A DNA stretch of 64,000 nucleotides from Trichosphaerium sp. ATCC 40318 (lineage: Eukaryota > Discosea > Flabellinia > Trichosidae): NCBI GenBank assembly GCA_038496445.1, contig JALMLS010000093.1:248001-312000 (forward strand), in the 5' to 3' direction. Every line of letters starts with the position of its first letter. Within the stretch, counting starts at the first letter, position 1. This document shows, piece after piece, positions 10,030 to 34,664 of this stretch. The position numbers were made by a program, and so were the translations under genes. The notes beneath the pieces are model-generated. The model was not told where the DNA came from, did no database searches, and was given only the letters and a program-made list of their open reading frames with translations.

Positions 10030-11537
10030 ATGGCACAATCTGTACTTGTAACAGGCGTTTCTGGTTATATTGGTGGTCATGTAGCCAGGATTCTACTAGA
10101 AAAAGGGTACACTAACGTAAAATACTACAAAAACCAACGTAAATAATAGATACAACGTTCGTGGAACTGTTAGAGACAAAAGTAACGCAACAAAAGTTAA
10201 CCACCTTTTGAAACTTTTCCCAAAGCTAGAAGTACGTCTTAAAACCCTACCGAATAGTGTCAATACATAATAATCTAACGTATCCAAGCTTTTTGAGGCC
10301 GATCTTTTAAAGGATGGCACGTTTGATGATGCTTGTAAAGGGTAACCACTAAAACATCATTTTCAGCCTATAAAACGGCGAAATACAGCGTCCGTTTATT
10401 TTCTAACCTTATACTCAGCTGCGTTTACGTGTTTCACATTGCATCGCCTTTCCAACGCGTTAAAGATGACCCACAAAAAGAGCTTGTCGACCCAGCGTTA
10501 AAAGGTACAAAGTTTTGCGGAGAAATTTTTACTCCGCAACAAAGAAACGGTCAACTGACGACTTCCTCAGGCACCCTCAACGTATTGAATGCATGTCAAA
10601 AAGCTGGTACAGTAAAGCGCATTGTATTGACATCTTCATGCGCTGCTGTAGCTCGCAGTGACAAGCCAGAGGTAGCGTCAAACACTTTTCTTTTTTTTTC
10701 AAAAAACCCTTTTTTGTTGCACTTTCAACTCACGCTAGCTCTTAGGAATATGTATTTTCTGAGGCTGACTGGAATGATGGAAGTAGTGTAACTAGAGAGT
10801 CTTACAGATACAGTAAATATGTAGCAGAACAAGCTGCATGGAAGTTTGCAAAAGACAAAGAGGTGAAGACAATAATTTTTTTTTTTTTCAAAACTGTTCA
10901 CATGCTGATTTTGTTGCACTAGTTCGAGTTAATCACCATTTGCCCTTCCTTTGTTCTTGGACCTCCTCTGTCATCACGTGTTGATAGTTTATCTGTTAGT
11001 TGTTGTAAGGGATTCTTGGACGGTTCTTTCCTCAAGGACGGAACACTACCAAACTGCTTTGGTTGTGTTGATGTTCGTGATGTGGCTTTGGCTCATGTTC
11101 TCGCTGCTGAGAACCCTAAAGCATCTGGCCGATACATTTGTGGCTCTAGTGAAGGCATTTCACACTGGGAGTTATCTAGACACCTTGTAGAAAAATTTTC
11201 TGCTTACGGTTTGCCAACAAAGCAACAACCTTTCAAAAAACGTGCCAAGGTTCGCTTTTGAAAAAAACTTTGAAAAAAAATACAAAAGCTCACTTATTTC
11301 TAGTACAATAACGCCAAAGTACAAAAAGAACTTGGAATCAAGCTCACACCTATATCTAAATCAATGGTATGACTTTTTACTCAAAAAGAGAAAAAATCAA
11401 TGGTGTAGTATCACCAAAGTTAAAAAACAATTTTTTAGTTCCAATAGTTGATTTTTTCACGTGAAATTTTTTTAACATGTATTTAGGTTGACATGGCGAC
11501 GACATTGATAGAATTTGGTGTAGTTGCAAAAAAGTAG
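10030..11537 (+). CDS. Extended-SDR reductase, dihydroflavonol/cinnamoyl-CoA reductase-like
   Basis: About nine exons begin MAQSVLVTGVSGYIGGHVAR, which holds the GxxGxxG dinucleotide-binding motif. Then follow YNVRGTVRDKSN, ADLLKDGTFDDACKG, VFHIASPF, GTLNVLNACQKAGTVKRIV with LTSSCAAV, and the catalytic YSKYVAEQ (YxxxK). The C-terminal half has CPSFVLGPPLSSRVDSLS, DVRDVALAHVLAAENP and GRYICGSSEGISHWEL. This is the domain order of NAD(P)H-dependent reductases of the dihydroflavonol 4-reductase/cinnamoyl-CoA reductase/methylglyoxal reductase group, cytosolic enzymes that reduce aldehydes or ketones. It follows the adenylate-forming enzyme on the same strand at about 290 bases. A ligase-reductase pair on one substrate is possible but unproven. 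Confidence 0.88.
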
Positions 11538-11697
11538 ATGACTAGTTTCAAATATTAATAAAACGCTCAAACATATTTGCGACAAACGTCAGTAAAGAGC
11601 TCTTAAAACAAATTAGTTTAAGTCAGTCATGTTTAAGTTTTGAAAGTAAATTTCATATATTTGAGAAGTATTTACACATAACAGTTCGAAAATCCCC

Positions 11698-14014
11698 TTA
11701 GCAAATCAGTGGCCTTGAAGTATTCTTTGGTAGTAAAATATCAGGTCTATAGTGTCTTATAGTAGAAATAATAGAGTCTGCATCTCCTTGCCACCAGTAA
11801 GGAACATCAATAACACTCATACCTAGTTCCCTTGTAAGCAAACTTATAAAATTGTATTCATTATTTGGCACCGCATTTCGCGTTCTGTAGCAAATAGTAA
11901 AGTGGAAATGTAAGTACCATTTGCTTTGCATATTTTTCGTTTTATGCTGTCTCGGAATTTTTGAGATGCTGAAGGGCCATAGAACGCAACATCATCAAAG
12001 TGTTGCCTCCCTTGATTATAAGTTAATTAGTGATATTAGAAATAAAATAAACAATTGTAAAATACCTTGATACTCAATGACAAGCCTAAAGTCTTGTATG
12101 TAAATATCAATAACCATAGGTTTTTGGGAGTTGACAAGTTTGGCAATATTGTAGTCACCAAACACTCTAGCTGTAGGAAATATAGATTTGATACAAGAGA
12201 ATAACATCCTATGATATAACTGAGCAATATTGAAACACTAAAAAAATTGAAGGGTATCGTCCATACCGTTGATAAGAGCGTTTATCTTTGATTAAAAAAG
12301 TGCTGTTGTTCCATTTAAAATTTGGATAAAGCCTCTTTAAAAATATCCAGTACTCAACCAATCCTGATCCACCTAATTTTTCTAATTGGTTTCGTGATAC
12401 ACGATACCAATCAGATGCAGATGTAATCCAAAATGCTTCCTCAGCAGCTACAAACGTAAGATCAATAAAGGCCAAAAAACAAAAAAATAATGCTTGCCTT
12501 TTAAAAATGGATATACATTTGTCTCCTTGTGCCAATACCCTCGAGGTTTTCGTCTATTATAAAGTATGAGTCAGTGTATTCAACGTTTTTTAGTGATGTT
12601 ACTTGAATTTCCAATCTATCCAATCGTTTTCTGGATAGATAGCTTTCAAAGTGTAAACCAAAGAATCACCATATCTAAACAATTATTACCTTTTTTGTAG
12701 TTTAAATACAATACCAACCTTCGAAGTATACTGACACCACCATCGTATTTCTGTACAGTTTCTTTCTTTATCATATACCAATCATCAATATGCTTCACGC
12801 CTAGGTGCCTGCCAATCTCCTCAACACGCTCATGTTGATGTTTATTATCGTCCCAATATCCCATTGGAGAACACCTATCTAGTCTTAATCACTAGCAACA
12901 GTAGCTCCGAACATACCTGAATTTCCATAAAACCCACTTGTATTCAGGAAATACTGACATAAGCGTCTGTGAAACAGATGAGTTATGCTTTGAAAGAACA
13001 GTTGCTGCGCCATTAGAATTAAACGTTTCTTTAGTGACATTATACCAATCATCTAGAGATTTAATACCAATATACTTTCCTAATCTATTGACAACAGCGT
13101 ATTGATGTTTCTCATCTTGCCAGTACTTATTAGGCGCTGATCTTTAAAAAAGAATGTAAGAAATCTATCAACACGTGCTCGACACGTGAAACGAAAAGGA
13201 GACGAACATAAATTTCCAGGGTTTCCAATCGTATTTAGGATATATCGAAGACAAGCAGTTGCCAATGGAACCATCGTATCTACGACAATTAAAAGACTAA
13301 CTGTTGTTAAAGCTATGCTCTTTCAAGCTAATGCTTGACTCTCAGGAAGGGTACCTTTGAAGCAAGCTTACGCCACCTTTTTCATATACATCAGCTTGAG
13401 ACACAACATACCAATCACTTAAAAGCTTGGCACCTAGCTTACGACCAATAGATTCTATTTTAAGCTTTTGATGTTCTTTACTATCCAAATACCCTCTTGG
13501 TGTGCTCCTATAATACCATTATTACAAACTCTTCATCTTATCAAGAGAGGCACCAGAATTTGAACTTTTCCCAGTCGTAATCAGGAAAGATCTTCTCTAC
13601 AGCACGTGAAACTGAGTCTTGATACCTATCATACTACATAAGTTATTGAACCCCAGGATTGTCACGTGCAACTTACAAAAGAAGAATATTGGTGCCACCA
13701 TTGACAGAAATTTGAGTCTTTGTGATAGCATACCAATCATCAAAATGCCGAACTTTGAGAGCGGGAGCGAGTTGATTTTCAAAAAAATGACGTTGGTTTT
13801 GTAAGTCCCATCCTTTTAGTACGTGAGATTTCGCTAAAAGACATAAGCTGAATGTACCAGCAGTTTCATAACGTTGGGAGCTGGTTTTTTTTCATACGAA
13901 GGTTTTTGAGGTTAAAAAGCAAATATAACGCGTGTTTATGACTCATACGTGCGTATTACCTCGTAAATTAGCCCTTGCAGATTGCGTTGCTCTAAAACTA
14001 ACAAACTTGCTCAT
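11698..14014 (-). CDS. Repeat protein with PD-(D/E)XK-like C-terminal domain
   Basis: Translation starts at 14014 (MSKFVSFRATQSARANLR) and stops at 11698 over about nine exons. The body holds four to five repeats of about 75 residues. Each has an aromatic-basic start (W-x-x-W-K-F like), a region like WDDNKHQHERVEEIGRHLG, the phrase DDWY, and G-G-x-x-x-L-R/Q-R. An intron falls at about the same place in each repeat. The C-terminus reads FPTARVFGDYNIAKL, then VIDIYIQDFRLVIEYQ and GRQHFDDVAFYGPS, and ends GMSVIDVPYWWQG and a short tail. That last domain has the D...E-x-Q layout of PD-(D/E)XK nuclease-like or RAP-like folds. Proteins with the same repeat and tail occur in many protists, algae and some fungi, generally unnamed. 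RNA or DNA handling, possibly in an organelle, is inference. Confidence 0.7.
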
Positions 14015-14120
14015 AAATAGTTAATTTTGCTCTGTATCTCTGTATTTTGGCGTAGTAGGCGTTTTGTACGGCTTCATGTCAGTATCAGTCAGAATAACCC
14101 ACGTTAACGACAAAATCAAT

Positions 14121-14306
14121 TCAAATACATGTTACAACCGTGCACTTCAAGTTTGCGTGACTAATATTGAAACACTTACGCTGACGAATAAACATGACGG
14201 CCACGCTTACACTATCCAAAGGTTGCACTCTTAAAAACAGTACGTAGCGGATAAACTTTGCACCGGCACGACATTTCACGTGGCTGTAGAATTTTCCAAC
14301 GGCCAA
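14121..14306 (-). CDS. Doubtful small first exon upstream of the repeat protein
   Basis: A 61-codon frame starts MAVGKFYSHVKCRAGAKFIR on the minus strand and contains a GTAAGT donor after IRQ. It could splice into a short second exon just before the start of the repeat protein, but the joined tail would overlap that start codon. No family is recognised. It may be non-coding. Confidence 0.2.
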   Translation of the reverse strand: MAVGKFYSHVKCRAGAKFIRYVLFLRVQPLDSVSVAVMFIRQRKCFNISHANLKCTVVTCI

Positions 14307-14369
14307 ACTTTTAACGGTTTTTGTGGCTTAATCGAGAACATAATTTTATAAACCACCATCATACAATAA

Positions 14370-15152
14370 ATGAGTACGCCACTTCTTGATAAAGAATACC
14401 AATCTGCTGCTTCAACTTGTGCGGTTTTTTATGTATTTCGTTAACCGATCTAACAGCTGTTGGTAGCAACTCAGTATTCTGATAGCAATTTGAAAAAGAT
14501 TGTTTATTCTATTGTTGCTATTAATGAAGGTCTTATCACTCCTCCAGATACTGACCACTGGGCTGATGATATCGTTCTTGATGACTCCAGCACTCATATA
14601 TCTGGTAAAAGACTATTTACAGCGCTGTGTTATGGCATTCCTGCCTTATTTAAAGACTCTAAATGTGTCATGACTGATTTGGACTTGAACTCAAGTGAAA
14701 GAAGTATGCACAGTTACTAACCACTGTATACAATTTTACTCAAACTATTCGTTTAGATCTCATTAACAAACGACCAACTACTGAAAGAATAGTTTCGTTT
14801 GACATGAAGATGACACATACTATACGAGGATTGAATTGGAGATTGACTCTACCAACAAGAATATTTTTGGAATTTGAAGGTGGTAAAATAAAGCACTATC
14901 ATGATTGTTGGTGGAACCGTAGAGTTTTTGGTATGTCGCCATGGAATCCTTGGCTATATATCAGAAGTACCCAAGGATATCTCACAGCTTCATGCTTTAC
15001 TGGAAGAGCTACAAGAGAAACAAAAAAATGGTATCAAGATCATCCAGAACTTAGCCAATAACTGGCTTAAAATAAAAGCCAATCAGACAACAAGAAGTAA
15101 GAAACATGTACTTAATATCTTCATTAAACAAATAAATAAATTAGTTCAGTAA
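14370..15152 (+). CDS. NTF2-like fold protein, about 210 residues
   Basis: Four exons join in phase. The first is MSTPLLDKEYQSAASTCA with a donor GTTTTT and an intron of 33 nt. Exon 2 reads LLVATQYSDSNLKKIVYSIV then HWADDIVLDDSSTHISGKRL. Exon 3 continues with RIVSFDMKMTHTIRGLNWRL and GGKIKHYHDCWWNRRV. A 40-nt intron leads to EVPKDISQLHALLEELQEK and a basic tail ending INKLVQ. The helix, the W-x-D-D-I segment, the beta strands and the closing K-I-x-x-Y/H-x-D-x-W phrase are typical of NTF2-like or SnoaL-like small barrels. Such domains bind small ligands or proteins. I cannot give a specific function. The C-terminal helix is longer than in single-domain family members. Confidence 0.55.
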
Positions 15153-15217
15153 GGTTTTTTTTAATGATTTTTTTTGTACAAACTTGTTTTTTTCTTTTTT
15201 TGAAATTCCGCGTATTT

Positions 15218-16440
15218 TTATCGCTTACGCCAGTCCATAATTTCATCTGGATCAAAATCGCTACTATCCGAGTCATCATCACTATCATCTTCCTTTTCAA
15301 CTTTTTTAGCATTTGCTTTTTTAGCCTTCTGTTCCTCTTGTAACTTCTTTCTTCTTTGCTTAATTTTATCGAGCTGAGAAAGTTCCGTCCTAACCGACCG
15401 AATTGTCAGATAAATCACGTGTCAAAACAAAATTTTGCTGTAACCTCCTTCAAAAAATCTTTCCAATACCACAACACGTAATGGCAAGGAGTCAATGCGA
15501 AACGAACAAAATATAAAATTTCTTTTTCGAAGCCACTTACTTTTGTTCATTCTTTATCATAACTACTTCATCTTTGACAACTGACGAATAGTCTTCATCT
15601 TCTTCATCAATCTCGGCAGTTACAAAATCGACTTCTACTTCTTCCAAATCGACAGAAAGTAAAGCTTTAAACTTTGCATACTCCTTACTAAAACGTAAAT
15701 TAGTTTCCGACGTGTCAAAAAAAATCGTACTTTAGATCAGGCACTGCTTTCTTCTTTTCTTGTTCTAACTCGTCTTCTTCCATGTAGTACTCCTTTGGTA
15801 CATCCCCAAGATCGTTCTACATAATTGTTAATACCTAATCATTAGAATAAACCAACTCATGCGTTTGATGAAGGGTAACTAACATCAAGTTTCACATACC
15901 TCAACACTTGGTTCTTTTTTTTCTTCTTCTTTTTCTTCCTCCACAGGCTCCCCTTGCAACTCAGCTTCAGGCTCTAATCCTTCAATACGTTGTATCTCCA
16001 ATTGGTACGCCTCATCACTGTCAAAGAACTCTGTGGAGCGAACGTCAACGAAATAGTCGAAAGAATAAGCTTCGCTTTTGCGCCTTGTTGGTTTGACGCT
16101 TTCGTACCTCGAGGTAATATTGTAGGAGGTGCTTGAGGTTCCTCAAGTGCTGCGATGGCTTTTTCTACTTGTGGTGACACTTTGGTTTCAATTTTAGCTT
16201 TTTTGACAGGTGGAGGCGGCGGCATCTCTTCTGAGGCAGATCTTGATGTGTTTGTATTGACTTCAGTTGCTGCTTGCTCTCTTTTACGTTTGGCGGCCTT
16301 TTTTCGCTCCAATAACAGCTAAACCAGCATTAGCAACGCTTATTATTGAGTTTTATTTCATAACAGCAAAATTAAATCTACGTACCTGCAACTGTTTTTT
16401 CTTTGCAGCTCTATTCGCGTTTCGTTAAGGAAATAATAGC
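15218..16440 (-). CDS. Acidic/basic nuclear protein resembling ZNF830 (CCDC16)
   Basis: Minus-strand exons join as NRAAKKKQLQ, LLLERKKAAKRKREQAATEV, a proline patch PPPPPVKKAK, then APPTILPREFFDSDEAYQ, PSVEVEEE-type acidic sequence, KEYAKFKALLSVDLEEVEVD, and a coiled coil SQLDKIKQRRKKLQEEQ. It ends DSSDFDPDEIMDWRKR at 15218. The phrase LP-x-(E/D)-FFD and the closing acidic stretch with DWR-K resemble ZNF830/CCDC16, a nuclear protein of pre-mRNA splicing and cell-cycle control. The N-terminal C2H2 finger of that family is not visible. The first exon is unresolved: no ATG is in frame in the exon before 16440, and a short start exon may lie near 16490-16540 (MRALMRKAR). The call therefore rests on the C-terminal half only. 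Confidence 0.5.
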
Positions 16441-16694
16441 AGGCAGTAATAAGAAGTAATTGAAAAAAAAGGGATACAAAGAGCTGTTTTTCGTATTATT
16501 ACGCGCTTTGCGCATTAGCGCACGCATTTTCGCGTCTCGCTGTCAAAACAAAGTTAGACCGTTTATTGTACGCATTTGTAAGCCGCGAAAAATACAAGCA
16601 ACGTACAGAAGACATTTAGGTGGTGTCAGCGACAAACTTCATGTATTATTCAATTGAATACTAAGTGACTTTCATAGACTTGCCAAAAGAAGGT

Positions 16695-16907
16695 TTAAAC
16701 TATTAACGGCACTTGGTCTCCAAGTATGTTGTAACGTCGTGTCATACCTGTCATAATGTCCAAATGGACCTTTAATCTAAGGCCCGACGTGTTAAAATCA
16801 AGTGGATCAGGCTCGAATGCCTCTAGTGCTTTATCTTCACCTCGTTCCAAAGCTTTGTTTTTGTACGTTTTTAAAATGTCGTGCGGGTGTACGCGGTACA
16901 AATCCAT
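16695..16907 (-). CDS. Small orphan protein, 70 residues
   Basis: One open exon begins MDLYRVHPHDILKTYKNKAL at 16907 and ends YNILGDQVPLIV. It is charged and hydrophilic, with no TM or signal peptide. A GTATGA inside it could be a donor but the frame stays open. It is arranged head to head with the BEACH gene, so a shared promoter may lie near 16910-16970. No family is recognised; coding is supported by the codon pattern and the isolated frame only. Confidence 0.4.
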   Translation of the reverse strand: MDLYRVHPHDILKTYKNKALERGEDKALEAFEPDPLDFNTSGLRLKVHLDIMTGMTRRYNILGDQVPLIV

Positions 16908-16926
16908 CGTGTACTCCGTTATGTAG

Positions 16927-30787
<13,861 letters not shown>

Positions 30788-31307
30788 AAGAGAGAGGTAA
30801 AGAAAAATGATTCATACTAGAAGAAACATTTGTGTAAAATACGAAATAATAAAAAATAGAAAAAAAACAGAATTTAAATGTACACTTTTGATGTAGTTTT
30901 GTGATTAGCCTTTTTTGAACCCAACAATGGCTCAGTAGGTATTAGACAACATTGCAATTATTGTATAACAGCTTGGCTTCTGAGACACTTTTTAACGGCA
31001 CAAAAAGAAAGCAATGCTGCTGTGAAATAAGAATATGTGACAGACGAAAAATACAGAATTTTGTTTGTACGTTAGCTGGGGTTTACCGAAGAAACAAGTA
31101 TAATAATTTTGTGTCAGGCAATAGTAACTTGCTAATAAAGAAGTTCAGTTCATCTTCAAAAGTTTGAGTAGAGGGCAGAGAAGTGAATACTTCATTGAAG
31201 TATACAGAACTAAGAATCATGACTTTAAGATGAAAAATGAAATTTAATTGACGAGTTGCTTGACACTGTAACGTCATCTAAAAAAAGCGCCTGGTTTTAT
31301 TAATAAG
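30788..31307. other. Spacer between converging genes
   Basis: This is the 3' flank of both the BEACH gene (plus) and the F-box/LRR gene (minus). It contains AATAATAAAAAATAG-like A-rich sequence after 30840 that could serve polyadenylation. No gene is seen. Confidence 0.5.
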
Positions 31308-32933
31308 TCACAATGTCATAATTTCTGAGCGAAATGAACTTGGCCCACCGAAAAATCTATCAATCTTTCCTAGTCTGTTAATACCTTCTTCTGTAACATT
31401 CTTACACTTATGTATACACAAAAATGATACGCCTTTCAATACATAAAGACCCTCGTCTGTTATTGAAGTTTCATCTAGATCAATAGAATGAACACCTGCA
31501 AGGGCTTTGATACCATCATCTGTAACCTTTGTTTTTTTAAGACTGATAGCATGAACACCAGCAAGCGCTTTGACCCCTTCATCCGTAACTAAAGTCTCAG
31601 AAAGGTCAATTGTGTGAACGCCACCAAGTGCTTTAATTCCTTCATCTGTCACTGAAGTACACGACAAGTCTATACTATGCACACCAGCCAGAGCTTTAAT
31701 AGATATGTCTGTCACAGAGACAGAGTTTTGAAGGTTGATTGTGTGAACTCCTGCTAGCTTAGCTACATTCTTGTCAACCAAACGGTAACAGGAAGACAGT
31801 GATATGGTATGAATACCAGAAAGAACACCAAAAGTACTTCCTGATATGGCTGTATTGTTCAGTACCAACTTGTGTACACCACGTAGAAATATAATTTCAT
31901 TGTCGGTGATGTTTGAATTGCTTACATCAATGGTATGTGCTCCAGCAAGGTATTGGAAAGCTTCATTTTTCTGAACAGACCTATGTAAATCTACAGAATG
32001 GACTGGTATTGTCATTAAGCTTTTTAGGTTAAAGGCAGAAACTTGAGAATATCTAAAGCTTATGGAATCAGCGCCAGTAATTGGCTCCAGATCAAATTCA
32101 AGAGTTGGTTCGCTCAAACGTAGACATAAAGTGCGTATTCCAGAAAGAGCATTTATCGCCTGTTGAGTTATGTACGAGTTCATAGTAAGACTTTGTACCA
32201 CACCACCATGTGGCGCAATACCATTGGATAGGACTTTTTTGTCTGGATGTGTCCAATAGGTACGAATGCTGAGGGTCTTGACACCGACCAATTCTTTAAC
32301 GTCGCTGTCGGATAAGGACACAGAATCTGAGGAGAACCGATATAATCTTAGAGCACCTATTGCTTTGAACATTTCATGTGTTGACTTTATATCTGATAGG
32401 ATCAGAGTATGAAGTCCACTCAACGATGCGAAACCTTCATGTGTAATACCTTTTACGCTCTTTAAACCAAGGGTATGTATTCCGTCAAGAGTACTCATTC
32501 CATCATCTGTCAGGTGGCAACGCTCCAAATGAAGGGCGTGAACACCCGCAAGGAACTGGATGCCGTACGATGTGATGTCATGGCATCTTCTCATACTGAG
32601 GGTACGTACACCAGCAAGAGGGACAATATAATCATCTTCTATATCTTCAAAGTTGAATATATTGATTGGGGTGTTTCGTAGTAAGTTTCCACGTGATGAT
32701 ACAAAATCAATCATCTCACGTGACCAAACATTAATTGAAGAAAAACCCACGTGATGCCATATAACTTCTGCTATTTGTTTACAAACAAGAGTGCTCGTAC
32801 GGCGACAATAAGCTACTCTGTTGAATATCATTGCTAGGATTTCATTAGGCAATGCTGTGAGCGACAGTTGAGCTGTGTTTGAAGATTGTTTTTCTCGATG
32901 AAGTCGTTTCTTAGAGGATTTGCCTTTTTTCAT
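31308..32933 (-). CDS. F-box/LRR protein, 541 residues, no introns
   Basis: A single uninterrupted frame begins MKKGKSSKKRLHREKQ at 32933. Residues about 24-75 form an F-box (LTALPNEILAMIFNRVA, then LVCKQIAEVIW). From about residue 100 to the end run about 17 leucine-rich repeats of 23-25 residues, many following the phrase IKALAGVHTIDLS with VTDEG. F-box proteins recruit targets to SCF ubiquitin ligases and the LRRs usually bind the target. Regular repeats with GVH-T-I-x-L recall LRR proteins of protists and of nucleocytoplasmic large DNA viruses. The lack of introns in an intron-dense genome points to retroposition or transfer. A related pseudogene lies at 7060-7475. Three CACGTG palindromes fall within 64 bases near the 5' end of the coding strand (32690, 32717, 32748). 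Confidence 0.88.
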   Translation of the reverse strand: MKKGKSSKKRLHREKQSSNTAQLSLTALPNEILAMIFNRVAYCRRTSTLVCKQIAEVIWHHVGFSSINVWSREMIDFVSSRGNLLRNTPINIFNFEDIEDDYIVPLAGVRTLSMRRCHDITSYGIQFLAGVHALHLERCHLTDDGMSTLDGIHTLGLKSVKGITHEGFASLSGLHTLILSDIKSTHEMFKAIGALRLYRFSSDSVSLSDSDVKELVGVKTLSIRTYWTHPDKKVLSNGIAPHGGVVQSLTMNSYITQQAINALSGIRTLCLRLSEPTLEFDLEPITGADSISFRYSQVSAFNLKSLMTIPVHSVDLHRSVQKNEAFQYLAGAHTIDVSNSNITDNEIIFLRGVHKLVLNNTAISGSTFGVLSGIHTISLSSCYRLVDKNVAKLAGVHTINLQNSVSVTDISIKALAGVHSIDLSCTSVTDEGIKALGGVHTIDLSETLVTDEGVKALAGVHAISLKKTKVTDDGIKALAGVHSIDLDETSITDEGLYVLKGVSFLCIHKCKNVTEEGINRLGKIDRFFGGPSSFRSEIMTL

Positions 32934-33099
32934 TACGTGAGCGTTTTGTAGGATAGGTTTGCTTTGAGGTGTATGTTCAACAATTTGAAAAAAAGTGATG
33001 TTCAGAATTCAAAAGGCGTAACGTCTAAATGTTGTACCTTGAATCACAAAACTTAAGTGCTACTACAAACCACAATTAGCCTTAGTGACTGCAACGTTT

Positions 33100-34160
33100 G
33101 TAGGCTTTCTCTTGGCCTCTAAGATTTTAATATTTAGACGATGTCTCTTGACTACACAGCGAGTTCAACACTCTTGAGAAGTATGCTTCAAAGTTTCCTA
33201 CTTGCCTTCCACCAACGCTCTTCATAACACAATCACAAACAAAATCCTTCAAGTCAATCCATACACTTGCGAAGTTGACAAAGAAACGGAACAATTTATG
33301 GTATTGGAAGAAGAGGCTATCTGGCTGAGATTAATTATAACAATGAATGCACATTCAAGACTGTTTGTGACTATAGCAGCTACGGAGCGTTGATGTAGTA
33401 AGTTAGTATTCTGGTTTTTTTCTCAAAGTACCAACCGTTTCTTTGCACAGTTGCTACAAGTAGCGCACAAATAACCAATCTCGTCTATAATAAGCTTTAT
33501 ACTGAGGCTAAAACCATCTGTTTAAAAGAAATTAATGAACTTGTGTTAGCCCAGCGAGGAAGAGGTAATAACACCAAAAAACACTAGTGTTTTCTGCGAA
33601 AAGTACTAATTTTGTTCATAACATTGCAGAGTTCGAGATTATGTACCTTGGTGAAAGTGGTCTATCTCATAACAAGGCCTCTGGTTTTATTCAAGGTTCT
33701 TATCAGTCCACCAATGAGAGTCATGCAAGGATGCAGGATAACTGGCAAAAGTCTATCACTCTAAGGTCTTACCTCAGTTGACAGTTTTACGTAGGTGGCT
33801 TCATGCGAAAACTCTCCAATCATGCTAGCAATTGACACAAATACGTGCAACACTTCCACCTATGCAAGAGGAAGTAGCGGCGCTCTAGCAATAGTTGCTT
33901 TCGATTTCCGATACCATCTACTGAACCACCCAACCTTTATCACCTGCCAGAAAATACCAACCGCATCACCTATCCAATTCTATCACCAGCTCACAATTTC
34001 GTCACCAAGCTTTGTCACCTTCCCACGAAATACATCACCTATCGACGAAACACCAATTTCCTTACAATCCCAGGGAGTGGTAGCAACAGTACTTTTTGGT
34101 GTGCGTTTGTACTGCTTATATCTTATGCAATGTCGCAAAAAATTATTGTTCCATTTAGCT
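33100..34160 (+). CDS. Unassigned multi-exon gene, possible surface protein
   Basis: Several open segments between splice-like sites look coding but I could not join them all. One segment (33280-33395) reads YLAEINYNNECTFKTVCDY. After an acceptor near 33450 comes ATSSAQITNLVYNKLYTEAK with ICLKEINELVLAQRGR. A GTAATA donor and TTGCAG acceptor lead to EFEIMYLGESGLSHNKASGF and MQDNWQKSITLR. A last exon after AAGTAG near 33883 is proline- and asparagine-rich and ends with a hydrophobic stretch FWCAFVLLISYAM and a short polar tail before TGA near 34160. The Cys-containing ectodomain and C-terminal hydrophobic segment suggest a surface protein, possibly GPI-anchored. No family is recognised, the start is not fixed and one junction may be wrong. 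Confidence 0.35.
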
Positions 34161-34199
34161 GAGTAAAAAGAAAGACACCAGCCAAAAAAGTTCTAAAAA

Positions 34200-34664
34200 A
34201 AGGGAAACACGTTATTTGCGCGTGTACGTTGAGATAGATTTATGGGCAACCAGGGTGAGCATTAGGTCCTTCGTGTCTGTCAAGCTTTGCAGTGGATGGT
34301 AATGCGAATGTAAGGACTGCTGCGTGTCCAACTCTACAAACGATAACTGCTGCACCCCCAAGTATTTTGAAGGTGAACCAGCTACCGTTTTGGATGTCAT
34401 TCAGCTTCGCCCTTTATCCTGGCACTACTCCAGAAAAAAAAAAGAGTTTCCTGAAAATCTTGCCGTACGAAACGGTATCGTGTCTTTTCTCAACTACGAC
34501 GAACATGTCCTAGAGCAGTAGAAGACATTTCAGAAGCTTATTGTCAAAGTAGATGTCTTACAGCTCACCTTGAAGTTGATGAAAGATTTCTTACCTCCAT
34601 TTACTTTAAAATCAAATCGAAGCCTACCATTGGTTTACCCTACGCTAAGAGAATGTTAGCGTAG
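34200..34664 (+). CDS. Cysteine-rich orphan, exons unresolved
   Basis: Two open pieces follow each other. The first (34300-34435) carries KDCCVSNSTNDNCCTPKYF and VLDVIQLRPLSWHYS. The second, in another frame, reads RRTCPRAVEDISEAYCQSRC then LEVDERFLTSIYFKIKSKP and ends AKRMLA before the stop at 34664. Six or more cysteines over about 100 residues suggest a secreted disulphide-linked domain. The A-run near 34433-34445 lies where the frame must change and may mark an intron or a frameshift. No start or signal peptide was found. Confidence 0.3.

Noticed and set aside
32690-32753. Three CACGTG sites within 64 bases, considered as an E-box promoter
   Set aside because: They fall inside the coding sequence of the F-box/LRR gene, and the palindrome is frequent everywhere in the window, so no local promoter is claimed.
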